Both the position numbers and the translations under genes were made by a program. A DNA stretch of 64,000 nt from Streptomyces sp. NRRL S-1022. GTDB lineage: Bacteria > Actinomycetota > Actinomycetes > Streptomycetales > Streptomycetaceae. The number at the start of each line of letters is the position of its first letter. Positions within the stretch are counted from its first letter, which is position 1. Below the pieces are notes generated by a model, which saw only the letters and a list, made by a program, of their open reading frames with translations, ran no database searches and was not told the DNA's origin. Where the stretch lies: positions 186,001-250,000 of the forward strand of contig NZ_JOIU01000004.1 of NCBI RefSeq assembly GCF_000720135.1. The letters are read 5' to 3'. Positions 36,838-44,733 of this stretch are shown one piece after another.

Positions 36838-37548
36838 CTACTCAGTTCCCCTCCGCGCGCCGGCGCGGCTGTCGCCCGGTGTCACCAGTCCCGTCTCGTA
36901 GGCGAGGACGACCGCCTGGGCGCGGTCGCGCAGACCGAGCTTCGCGAAGATGCGGGCCACGTGGGACTTGACCGTGGCCTCGCTCAGGGTCAGCTCGGCG
37001 GCCAGTTCGCCGTTGGACAGGCCGCGGCCCATCAGCGTCAGCACCTCCCGCTCGCGGGGGGTGAGGGCGGCCAGCCCTTCGGGCACGGGTACGGGGGTCC
37101 GCCCGGCCTCGGCCGCGTACCGCTCCACCAGGCGCCGGGTGATCTGCGGGGCCAGCAGGGCGTCGCCGGTGCCGACCAGCCGTACGGCCGCCGCCAGGTG
37201 CTCCGGGGTGACGTCCTTGAGCAGGAAGCCGCTGGCCCCGAGGGACAGGGCCGTGTACACGTACCGGTCCAGGTCGAAGGTGGTCAGCATGAGCACCCGG
37301 CAGCCGGGAGCGTCGGCCAGGATGCGCCGGGTGGCCTCCAGGCCGTCCATGACCGGCATGCGGATGTCCATGAGGACGACGTCCGGCTTCAGTTCGCGGA
37401 CCGCGGTGACCGCTTCGGCGCCGTCGGCGGCCTCGCCGGCCACCTCGATGCCCCGGGCGGTGAGGATCAGCCGGAAGCCGGTCCGGATCAGCGTCTGGTC
37501 GTCGGCGATCAGGACGCGGGGCGCCCGCCCGGGCGCGTCCGCGGTCAC
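36838..37548 (-). CDS. NarL/LuxR family response regulator
   Basis: This 236-residue protein has a receiver domain (about 10-130) with phospho-acceptor Asp61 in VVLMDIRMP and a LuxR helix-turn-helix near the C-terminus (LTPREREVLTLMGRGLSNGE then SEATVKSHVARIFAKL). It starts at GTG 37548, overlapping the kinase stop by 4 bp. It probably controls the ABC transporter genes divergent from the kinase; a 24-bp palindrome in that promoter (38456-38479) is a candidate site. Confidence 0.93.
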   Translation of the reverse strand: MTADAPGRAPRVLIADDQTLIRTGFRLILTARGIEVAGEAADGAEAVTAVRELKPDVVLMDIRMPVMDGLEATRRILADAPGCRVLMLTTFDLDRYVYTALSLGASGFLLKDVTPEHLAAAVRLVGTGDALLAPQITRRLVERYAAEAGRTPVPVPEGLAALTPREREVLTLMGRGLSNGELAAELTLSEATVKSHVARIFAKLGLRDRAQAVVLAYETGLVTPGDSRAGARRGTE

Positions 37549-38414
37549 GGCCGGTCCAGGGGGATGCGGGCGCGGACGCGGAAGCCGCCGCCGAGTCTGC
37601 GCCGGGCGTCGAGGTCGCCGCCGTAGACGGCGACCCGTTCGCGCAGGCCGAGCAGGCCGCGTCCGGTGCCCTGGGCATGCCGTCCTGGGCCGGCCGGTGC
37701 GGTCCCGGTGAGCACGCTGGGGCCGGTGTTGAGGATTTCGACGCGCAGGGCGTGGTCGGCGTAGCGCACGGTCACCTGGGCCTTGCCGCCGTCGCCGTGC
37801 CGGAGCGCGTTGGTCAGGGCCTCCTGGACGATGCGGTAGGCGGTCACGTCGACGCCCTGCGGCAGCGACCGCGGCTCGCCCGAGACGCGGACCTCGACGG
37901 GCAGGCCGGCGAACGATATCCGGTCCACCAGCGGGCCGAGGCGGTCGAGGCCGGGCTGCGGCGCGAGCGGCGTACGCACCGGTGTCGCGCCCCGATACGC
38001 TGCCGGATCCGCGGCCGGTCCCGGGTCGCCGTCCGTGCCGTCCTGCGCGGGGGCGAGCAGGCCCAGCAGGTGTCTGAGGTCGGTCATCGCGCCCCGGCCC
38101 GCGTCCTCGACGGCCCGCAGCGCGGTGGCCGCCTCGTCCGGCATCGTGCCGAGCACCTCGCGGGCGGCGCTCGCCTGGACGACCATCAGACTGACGTTGT
38201 GACTGACGATGTCGTGCAACTCGCGGGCTATCCGGTCGCGTTCGGCCGCGATCGCGGCCTCGGCGGCGCTCTCCCGCTCCCGTTCCAGCAGCCAGCCCCG
38301 CTCCCCCACCGCCGCCTGCCAGCGGTGCCGGGTGCGCACCAGCGCCGCGGTCAGCCCCAGGACCGCCGCGCACGCCACCGCGAGCACCACCGTCAGCATG
38401 TCGTCCTCCCCCAT
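37545..38414 (-). CDS. Sensor histidine kinase (HisKA_3)
   Basis: This 289-residue kinase has a single N-terminal transmembrane helix (about 6-26) and no extracytoplasmic sensor domain. The dimerisation domain has His67 in ARELHDIVSH, and the ATPase domain has the N-box EALTNALRHG and the G-box GRGLLGLRERV. ATG 38399 is an alternative start. Such kinases without a sensor often respond through an ABC transporter encoded beside them, as the divergent pair here suggests. The gene is coupled to the response regulator. Confidence 0.9.
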   Translation of the reverse strand: MGEDDMLTVVLAVACAAVLGLTAALVRTRHRWQAAVGERGWLLERERESAAEAAIAAERDRIARELHDIVSHNVSLMVVQASAAREVLGTMPDEAATALRAVEDAGRGAMTDLRHLLGLLAPAQDGTDGDPGPAADPAAYRGATPVRTPLAPQPGLDRLGPLVDRISFAGLPVEVRVSGEPRSLPQGVDVTAYRIVQEALTNALRHGDGGKAQVTVRYADHALRVEILNTGPSVLTGTAPAGPGRHAQGTGRGLLGLRERVAVYGGDLDARRRLGGGFRVRARIPLDRP

Positions 38415-38455
38415 GGCCCCACTCTCGCAGACGGCACCGACAGCCGCATCGGCCT

Positions 38456-38479
38456 GGGGATCCAGTGCACTGCATCCCC
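38456..38479. promoter_or_regulatory. 24-bp near-perfect palindrome in the divergent promoter
   Basis: Outer arms GGGGAT and ATCCCC flank the perfect 10-bp palindrome CAGTGCACTG, with only one mismatched pair overall. It lies between the kinase (start 38414) and the ABC ATPase (start 38554). It is a strong candidate binding site for the adjacent response regulator. Confidence 0.7.
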
Positions 38480-38553
38480 GGGATGAGCCGGGCGGACGAG
38501 TGCCGTCCGGGGAGGGATGCCCCGGGCTGCGGCCGCCGTCTAGCGTCCTGCCC

Positions 38554-39260
38554 ATGGTCACAGAGGTGGGATCGGAAGACGCCGTCGTACGGCTCGACGG
38601 AGTGCGCAAGGAGTACGGCGAGACGGTGGCGCTCGACGGGGTGTCGCTGGACATCCGGGCCGGGGAGGCGGTCGCCGTGATGGGCATCTCGGGGTGCGGC
38701 AAGTCCACGCTGCTCAACATGATCGCGGGCCTCGACCGGCCGTCGGCCGGCCGCGTCGTCGTCCACGGGGAGGACGTCGGGGAGTTGAGCGAGAAGGATC
38801 TGGCGCTGTACCGGCGGCGCCGGATCGGCATGATCTTCCAGTTCTTCAACCTCATCGACGACCTGTCGGCCCTGGACAACGTGGCGCTGGCGGGCCGGCT
38901 GACGGGTACGCCGGCCGGCAGGCCCGGCGGCGGGCGCTGGAGCTGTTCGAGGAGCTGGGCATCGCCGGCCGGCGCAACGCCTATCCGGCGGTGCTGAGCG
39001 GCGGTGAGCGGCAACGGGTGGCGGTGGCCCGGGCGTTGATGAACCGGCCCGCGCTGCTCCTGGCGGACGAGCCGACCGGCGCGCTGGACAGCCGGGCCGG
39101 GGAGCAGGTGATGGACCTGCTGATCGATCTGAACCAGATCGGGCAGACCCTGGTCATCGTGACGCACGACGAGCACCTGGCGCAGCGCTGCGCGAGCCGT
39201 CTGGTGCTGTTGGCCGACGGCCGGGTGACCGGCGAGCACACCCTGGAGCCGTCGGTATGA
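38554..39260 (+). pseudogene. Frameshifted MacB/LolD-type ABC transporter ATPase
   Basis: The N-terminal part (38554 to about 38922) has Walker A GISGCGKST and the Q-loop QFFNL. The C-terminal part, in another frame from about 38922, has the signature LSGGERQRVAVA, Walker B LLLADEPTGALD and the switch histidine in VTHD. The frames differ by a single missing base near 38911-38922, where the expected sequence is TPAGQARRRALE. The two parts together would give a complete ATPase of about 235 residues. There is no slippery heptamer, so it is an indel or a sequencing error rather than a programmed frameshift. The stop overlaps the permease start by 4 bp. Confidence 0.85.
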
Positions 39261-41566
39261 GTGCGGTGTGGCTGGCCGCGCGTGCGGCCGTGCGCAGGCG
39301 GCGGCTCCAGACGCTGGTGATCTGGCTCGTCACGCTGGTGTCGACCGGGTCGCTGGTGGTGGCGCTGGGTCTGGTGGACGCCGCCTCGGCGCCGTTCGAC
39401 CACGCCTTCGAGAGACTGCACGGGCCGCATGTCGTGGCCGCGTTCGACAGGGGCAAGGTGTCGGACGCCCAGGTGACGCGCGCGGCGCGGCGGCCGGGGG
39501 TGGAGGCGGTGGCGGGGCCGTTCCCGCAGGCGACGCTCGGCGTTCCGCGCGGTGCGGCGGACTTCGGTCTCGGCGGCGAGATCACGGTGGTGGGGCGTTC
39601 CGGTCCGGGCGGCCCGGTGGACCGGGTGGACCTGTGGGCGGGCCGGTGGCCGGCCCGGCCGGGCGAGATGGTGCTGAACCGGCAGCGCGACTGGACCGCC
39701 GACGACCTCGGCAGGACGTTCCGGGTGCCGTCGGGTCCGAAGCTCACCATCGTCGGGTTCGCGTTCGACCTGAGCCACACGGCGGACGCCTGGGTCACCC
39801 CGGCGCAGATGGGGGCGCTGCACCCCACCGGCCGGCAGATGCTGTTCCGGTTCCGGGACGCGTCGACGCAGGACGGGCTGCGCGCGGAGCTGTCCGGGGT
39901 GACCGCGGGGCTGCCCCGGGGGGCGCTCGCCGGATCCCAGACGTACCTGTCGCTCAAGCACCGGATCGGCAGCAACGCGCGCGCGTACGCGCCGTATCTG
40001 ATGGCGTTCGGCGTCCTCGGCATCCTGGTGGCGGTGCTCATCGTCGCCAACGTGGTCGGCGGGGCCGTGGTCTCCGGGTTCCGGCACATCGGCATCCTGA
40101 AGGCGGTGGGCTTCACGCCGGGCCAGGTCCTGGGCGTCTACCTGCTGATGATCTCCGTGCCGGCCGTCCTGGGCTGCGCGCTGGGCACCTGGGCCGGCAA
40201 TCTGCTGGCGCGGCCGTTCCTGCGGTTCGTCTTCAGCGGGCCGGCCTCGGGTGTGCTGCACGGCACCCTTGGGATCGCGCCCTGGGTGAACCTGCTCGCC
40301 CTGCTCGGCATGCCCCTGCTGTGCGTGCTGGCCGCGCTCGGGCCTTCGGTGCGGGCGCGGCGGCTGTCGGCGGCGCGGGCCATCAGCGCGGGCAGTGCCC
40401 CGCGGGCCGGACGGGCGCTCGGCATCCAGCGGCGCCTGGCGGGCGCCCGGCTGCCCCGGTCGGTGAGCCTCGGCATGGGGCTGCCGTTCGCGCGGCCCGC
40501 GCGCAGCGCGCTCACGCTGGTCGCGGTGGTCCTGGGCGTGACGACGGTCACGTTCGCGACCGGTCTGGCGGCGACGCTGAGCAGCTACGGCACCGGCGGT
40601 CGCCCCACCTACGACGTCACCGTCTACGTGGGCGCGTTCCGGCACGGCACCGAGGTGCGGCCGGTGCACGGCGACCGTGAACTCCAGGCGCTGCTCGGAT
40701 CGTTGCCGGGAGCGAGTCATGTGACGGTGCGGTCGGACGACGAAGCGGTCCTGGCCGGCAGCACGCAGGTGGTCATGTTCGAGGGCCGGCGCGGCGGTCC
40801 GTCGCTGGACAGCGTGCTCACGAAGGGCCGCTGGATGCACCGGACCGGGGAGGTGGTGGCCGGGTCGCCGTTCCTGCGCCGCAACGGAGTCCGTCTCGGG
40901 GACCGTCTGCGGCTGCGGAAGGACGGCCGCGAGGAACAGGTGACCGTCGTCGGCGAGACGATGGACACCGACGACCGGCTGGTCGTCGGCGACTGGCCGA
41001 CGGTCACCGCGCTGATGCCGGGCGTTCGGCCCATCGCCTACCACGTCAAGCTGCGCGCGGGCACGGACCGGAAGGCGTACGCCCGCGCGGTGGAGGCGGC
41101 CGATCCGGGGCTGTTCGTCCAGCCGAGCGGTTCGAACAGCGTGACCGGAACCATCGTGGGCTCCGCGACGGCCCTCACCCTCATGCTCGCCCTGGTCGCC
41201 TCGCTGGGCGTCTTCAACACTGCCGTCCTCAACACCCACGACCGGCGCCGGGACCTCGGCATGCTGAAGTCGATCGGCATGACCCCGCGCCAGGTCACCG
41301 TGATGACGGTGACGTCGATGGCGGTGCTCGGCGCACTGGGGTCGCTGCTGGGTGTCCCGCTGGGCATCGCCGCCCACCGGGTGGTGGTGCCGCGCATGGC
41401 GGCCGGGGTCGACATCACGCTGCCCCCCTCCATGACGGACGTCTGGCACGCGCCCGTGCTGGCCCCGGCGGCGCTCGCGGGGGTGGTGATCGCCGTCTTG
41501 GGCGCGCTGGTGCCCGCCCGCCGGGCGGCCCGCCTCACGGTCGCCGAGGTGCTGCGCAACGAGTGA
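39257..41566 (+). CDS. FtsX-type ABC transporter permease (MacB-like)
   Basis: This 769-residue protein has an N-terminal helix, a large extracytoplasmic domain (about 45-240), three helices forming the first FtsX domain (about 250-370), then a second set of extracytoplasmic domain and three FtsX helices near the C-terminus (about 635-765). Such permeases act in export of lipids or peptides, or in peptide-antibiotic sensing with a two-component system. It overlaps the ATPase gene by 4 bp. If that ATPase is truly broken, this permease has no local energy source. Confidence 0.92.
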   Translation: MSAVWLAARAAVRRRRLQTLVIWLVTLVSTGSLVVALGLVDAASAPFDHAFERLHGPHVVAAFDRGKVSDAQVTRAARRPGVEAVAGPFPQATLGVPRGAADFGLGGEITVVGRSGPGGPVDRVDLWAGRWPARPGEMVLNRQRDWTADDLGRTFRVPSGPKLTIVGFAFDLSHTADAWVTPAQMGALHPTGRQMLFRFRDASTQDGLRAELSGVTAGLPRGALAGSQTYLSLKHRIGSNARAYAPYLMAFGVLGILVAVLIVANVVGGAVVSGFRHIGILKAVGFTPGQVLGVYLLMISVPAVLGCALGTWAGNLLARPFLRFVFSGPASGVLHGTLGIAPWVNLLALLGMPLLCVLAALGPSVRARRLSAARAISAGSAPRAGRALGIQRRLAGARLPRSVSLGMGLPFARPARSALTLVAVVLGVTTVTFATGLAATLSSYGTGGRPTYDVTVYVGAFRHGTEVRPVHGDRELQALLGSLPGASHVTVRSDDEAVLAGSTQVVMFEGRRGGPSLDSVLTKGRWMHRTGEVVAGSPFLRRNGVRLGDRLRLRKDGREEQVTVVGETMDTDDRLVVGDWPTVTALMPGVRPIAYHVKLRAGTDRKAYARAVEAADPGLFVQPSGSNSVTGTIVGSATALTLMLALVASLGVFNTAVLNTHDRRRDLGMLKSIGMTPRQVTVMTVTSMAVLGALGSLLGVPLGIAAHRVVVPRMAAGVDITLPPSMTDVWHAPVLAPAALAGVVIAVLGALVPARRAARLTVAEVLRNE

Positions 41567-41673
41567 CGGCGACGACCGGTCAGGATCGGAGAAGCCGTCG
41601 CGGGTGTCCCGGGCCTAGCGTGGGAGCACCGACGGGGACCCGTCGGGTTCCGCGCCGTGAAGGAGTGAGCGAC

Positions 41674-42024
41674 ATGACCGCCGGCCTGCAGACGATCATC
41701 TACCCCGTGAAGGACCTGGCGCGCGCCAAGGCCCTGTTCGGCGCGCTGCTGGGCGTCGAGCCGTACGCGGACGAGCCGTACTACGTCGGCTTCAAGGCCG
41801 CCGGCCAGGACGTCGGCCTCGACCCGAACGGGCACGCCAAGGGCATGACGGGCCCGGTGCCGTACTGGCACGTGACGGATCTGCGGGAGCGGCTCGCGGC
41901 GCTGCTCGCGGCGGGGGCCGAGCTGCTCCAGGACGCGCAGGACGTCGGCGGCGGCCGGCTGATCGCCTTCGTGAAGGACCCCGACGGCAACCTCGTGGGG
42001 CTGCTGCAGGACCCTTCGGCCTGA
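41674..42024 (+). CDS. VOC family (glyoxalase-like) protein
   Basis: This 116-residue single VOC domain protein has the typical start IIYPVKDLARAKALFGALLG and a C-terminal FVKDPDGNLVGLLQ, where a metal-binding Glu of glyoxalase I would be expected. It could be an enzyme or a binding protein. The ATG at 41674 follows AAGGAGTGA. The gene stands 107 bp after the permease. Confidence 0.85.
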   Translation: MTAGLQTIIYPVKDLARAKALFGALLGVEPYADEPYYVGFKAAGQDVGLDPNGHAKGMTGPVPYWHVTDLRERLAALLAAGAELLQDAQDVGGGRLIAFVKDPDGNLVGLLQDPSA

Positions 42025-42052
42025 GGACCGGACGCCGTCCCCCGAGCCACTA

Positions 42053-42066
42053 GTTGCACACTCAAC
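42053..42066. promoter_or_regulatory. MarR-type inverted repeat upstream of the second MarR gene
   Basis: GTTG and CAAC arms separated by six bases lie 31 bp before the MarR start. The size and symmetry suit a MarR operator and suggest autoregulation. Confidence 0.45.
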
Positions 42067-42096
42067 GATTGGCTGGATCGGTGCTACGGTGCGGTT

Positions 42097-42495
42097 ATGG
42101 CAGTCACGACGGCCGACACCCGGCTCGAAGAGCGCTGGCGGGACATCCTCACCGTGCACGCGCACACGATGTGCGAGATCGACCGGGCCCTGCATCCGCA
42201 CGGACTCGGCGCCAGCGACTTCGAGGTGCTCGACATCCTGGCGGCCCAGTCGCCCGTGCAGGGCGACTCGTGCCGGGTGCAGAACCTGGTCGGCCGGGTC
42301 CATCTCAGCCAGAGCGCGCTGTCCCGGCTGATCGGCCGGCTGGAGAAGGACGGTCTGGTGGAGCGCTCGGTGTGCGTGGAGGACCGGCGCGGGGTGTGGG
42401 TCGCCCTCACCCCCAAGGGCCGCACGCTGCACGCCGAGGTGCTGCCGGTCCAGCGCGCGGTCCTGCGCCGGATGCTGGCCGGGCAGGAGGACTAG
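42097..42495 (+). CDS. MarR family transcriptional regulator
   Basis: This 132-residue winged-helix protein has a recognition helix in VGRVHLSQSALSRLIGRLEK (about residues 66-86) and a wing with VCVEDRRGVWVALT. It has cysteines near the N-terminus (HTMCEIDRAL) and in the helix-turn-helix region (GDSCRVQ), so redox sensing is possible but unproven. A GTTG-N6-CAAC repeat precedes it. It may regulate itself and the VOC gene. Confidence 0.9.
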   Translation: MAVTTADTRLEERWRDILTVHAHTMCEIDRALHPHGLGASDFEVLDILAAQSPVQGDSCRVQNLVGRVHLSQSALSRLIGRLEKDGLVERSVCVEDRRGVWVALTPKGRTLHAEVLPVQRAVLRRMLAGQED

Positions 42496-43372
42496 GGCCC
42501 CTCGCTCGGACCGGGCCGGCCCCGCTCCGCGGCCCCTGGACCACCAGCTCGGTCCCGTCCGGCAGGATCTCGGCGCCGTACTCCGTCACGCGTGCGCGTG
42601 CGGGCGAGGCGGGGTCGAGCGGGTTGCCGTCGGCGAGGTGGGTGTGGATGCGGCGCGGGCCGGGATGACGGGCCAGTGCCGCGGGGAGCCGTCCGGGCCG
42701 CCGACCGGAAGACGGCCCGGGACGGCCTGCCGGGCAGCGGGGCGCGCCACCGTGGCCGTCTCGCCGGGGCTGAAGCCGGTGCCGTCCAGCAGAACGCAGT
42801 CGGCGTCGGCGCACAGCTCGTCCAGGACGGGGCTCCACGCACCGACGCAGGGCGCGTACACCGGCACGCGCCCGCTCGCCAGGTCCTCGACGCGGTACGC
42901 CGTCCACCCCGGCCCGGCGGGTACCGTCGCACCCACCGGGTGCGCGGTCGCGACGAGACCCCCGGCCGGCACGAAGCCGCCGTCGGCCAGCCCGTCGGCC
43001 CACTCCCAGGAGGCGTGGGGGTCGAGGACCGCGCGCACCGCCGGCGCGGCGTAGATCTTCACGCCCGCCGCGGCGCGCAGCTCGGCCGGGCCGGCCGTGT
43101 TTGCCGGCCGCGGCGTCGGTGAGCAGCACGCCGCGCAGCGGGGTGTCCCGGGGGCTTGGCCACAGGGCCGGGGTGGCGGCCGGCTGGGCCCGCAGGCCGG
43201 GTGAGGCGTTCAGCAGCCACCAGTCGCGGCCGTTGCCGGTGACGGCGGCGCACTCGCGGGTCCGGGCGGGCAGTCCGCCCTCGCGCGCGGCGGTGCAGAG
43301 CGCGCAGGCGCAGTTCCACCGCGGGAGACCGCCCCCGGCGGCGGTGCCCCGCAGGACGGCCCTCACGACCAT
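42492..43372 (-). pseudogene. Degraded pqqB-like metallo-beta-lactamase-fold gene
   Basis: The first 87 codons (from ATG 43372) match PqqB: WNCACALCTAAR, LLNASPGLRAQ and RGVLLTDA are intact. Then a one-base insertion near 43110 destroys the expected AELDHTxGL metal-site motif. The following part (IYAAPAVRAVLD, DCVLLDGTGF, RLPVGGPDG) reads in a second frame until about 42682, where a one-base loss returns it to the first frame for RRIHTHLADGNPLDP and PDGTELVVQGP. The stop has been lost and the frame runs into the MarR gene. It is a dead pqqB paralogue; no other pqq gene is nearby. Confidence 0.82.
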
Positions 43373-43538
43373 CGACTCCTTCGCGCTCGCCCGGATCCGG
43401 CTCCGGCAGGTTGCCCGCCGCGGCGGGCGGTGACCGCCGGCGGCGGGGGCAGATCCGGGCCGGCCTGCGACGGGAAGGGTCCGGGCGGTACGCGGGCGCG
43501 GGTGGTGCGTGATCGCTCGCCGGTCGCCCGTCGTCCGG

Positions 43539-43937
43539 TCAGCGGGCCAGCAGGGTGCGCACTCCCTGTGAGGTGAGGGTCAGGGCGTGGGCGGAGCTGC
43601 CGTCGATGGCGAGGGAGAGGTCCTCCGCGGGCCACCCCTGGGCGAGCGCGGCGAGCGGGATCAGGCGGTAGCGCGAGACGAACGGCAGCAGCTCGGCCAT
43701 CTCGCCCTCCGAGGTGAACACCGGGACGACGTGGTCGCCCCCGGGCTGTTCCAGGACGGGCAGGGCCACCGTCGTGGCGTCGGCACCCTCGCCGTCCACC
43801 GCGTCGTCCGGTACCGGGACGAGTACGTCACTGTGGGCGAGGGTGTCCAGGGCGGCCTGGTCCTCGGCGTTCTCGGCCAGCGCGTCCAGTGCCTGCTGGG
43901 CGGGCGTCGGCTGGGCCTCGTGTGCGGGTGTCTCCAT
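43539..43937 (-). CDS. SseB-like domain protein
   Basis: This 132-residue protein has the SseB N-terminal domain fold (SDVLVPVPD, VALPVLEQ, VVPVFTSEGEMAELLP, LIPLAALAQGWPAEDLSLAID). It is widespread in actinobacteria and of unknown role. The ATG at 43937 is taken because the in-frame upstream part is low complexity. It is alone on its strand; there is no secretion system beside it. Confidence 0.8.
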   Translation of the reverse strand: METPAHEAQPTPAQQALDALAENAEDQAALDTLAHSDVLVPVPDDAVDGEGADATTVALPVLEQPGGDHVVPVFTSEGEMAELLPFVSRYRLIPLAALAQGWPAEDLSLAIDGSSAHALTLTSQGVRTLLAR

Positions 43938-44181
43938 GGCTGGTCCCCAGGTTGCGGTGGTCGTACGGGCCGCCGGGGCGGGCTGGTGCCCGGGCGGGCT
44001 CCCGCCACGCGTACCCGGTGGGGTGCCGGGCATGCGTGACGATCGGAGGGAGGTCCGGTGGGGAGGGGGTGCCCCGCGCACACGGGCGTGTCCTGCTCGT
44101 ACGGCCGCCCGCACGGGCCTCGCCGAAGGCTGGGTCACGCGTGTTCGCCGGGCAGCCGCTCACCGGCCGGGCGGCTGCCGG

Positions 44182-44733
44182 TCACGGCTCGGTCCGCGCG
44201 AGCAGGCCGGCGACGGTGGTGACCCGGACCAGCGGCCGGTACAGCTCCATGACCCGCAGGGCCCTGAGGTGGGAGTCGTCGTCCACGCCGGCGCAGGCGT
44301 CCGCCACGACCAGCACTTCGGCGCCGGCGTCCGCGGCGGCCAGCGCGGTGGACAGCACACAGCAGTCGGTGCTGACGCCGGCCAGGACCAGGCGGCCGTC
44401 CGGGCCGACCCGGGCGGCGAGTTCCGGGGTCCACTTGCCGAACGTGGTGGTGTCCACGACATGGTCGGCGAGCGCGGCGAACTCGTCCGTCAGCGCCCAC
44501 AGGTCCGCGTCCGGCCCCCGGCGGGCGAAGGGCCACTGCGCGTAGTAGGCGCGCCAGGCGCCGGCCGGCCGCTCGGGGGCCAGGAACCGGGTGAAGGTGA
44601 CCCGGCCGGCGAAGGCCGGCAGCAGGCTGCGCACGCCCGCCGCCGCGTCGGCGTAGCGGGGGGCCGCCCAGGGACTGTCGGGGTCGGCGAACACGTGCTG
44701 CATGTCGATGACGGCGAGATGACCGGCGCTCAT
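44182..44733 (-). CDS. Isochorismatase-like cysteine hydrolase
   Basis: This 183-residue protein has the catalytic triad of the cysteine hydrolase (isochorismatase/nicotinamidase-like) family: Asp10 in VIDMQ, Lys100 in TFGKWTPEL and Cys125 in GVSTDCCVLST. It hydrolyses an amide or a related bond. Its start overlaps the stop of the NCS1 permease gene by 4 bp, so the transporter probably imports its substrate. Cytosine/uracil-type or ureido compounds, such as carbamoylated pyrimidine breakdown products, are likely. Confidence 0.9.
   Translation of the reverse strand: MSAGHLAVIDMQHVFADPDSPWAAPRYADAAAGVRSLLPAFAGRVTFTRFLAPERPAGAWRAYYAQWPFARRGPDADLWALTDEFAALADHVVDTTTFGKWTPELAARVGPDGRLVLAGVSTDCCVLSTALAAADAGAEVLVVADACAGVDDDSHLRALRVMELYRPLVRVTTVAGLLARTEP

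Noticed and set aside
38911..38922. Programmed -1 frameshift in the ABC ATPase gene
   Set aside because: There is no slippery X-XXY-YYZ heptamer or obvious downstream pseudoknot; a missing base explains it better.
42407..43372. A single 321-codon minus-strand frame as an intact gene
   Set aside because: Only its two ends match PqqB; the middle matches in another frame, so it is a frameshifted pseudogene.
43539..43937. Type III secretion role for the SseB-like protein
   Set aside because: The SseB N-terminal domain is common in Gram-positive actinobacteria with no secretion system, and none is encoded here.
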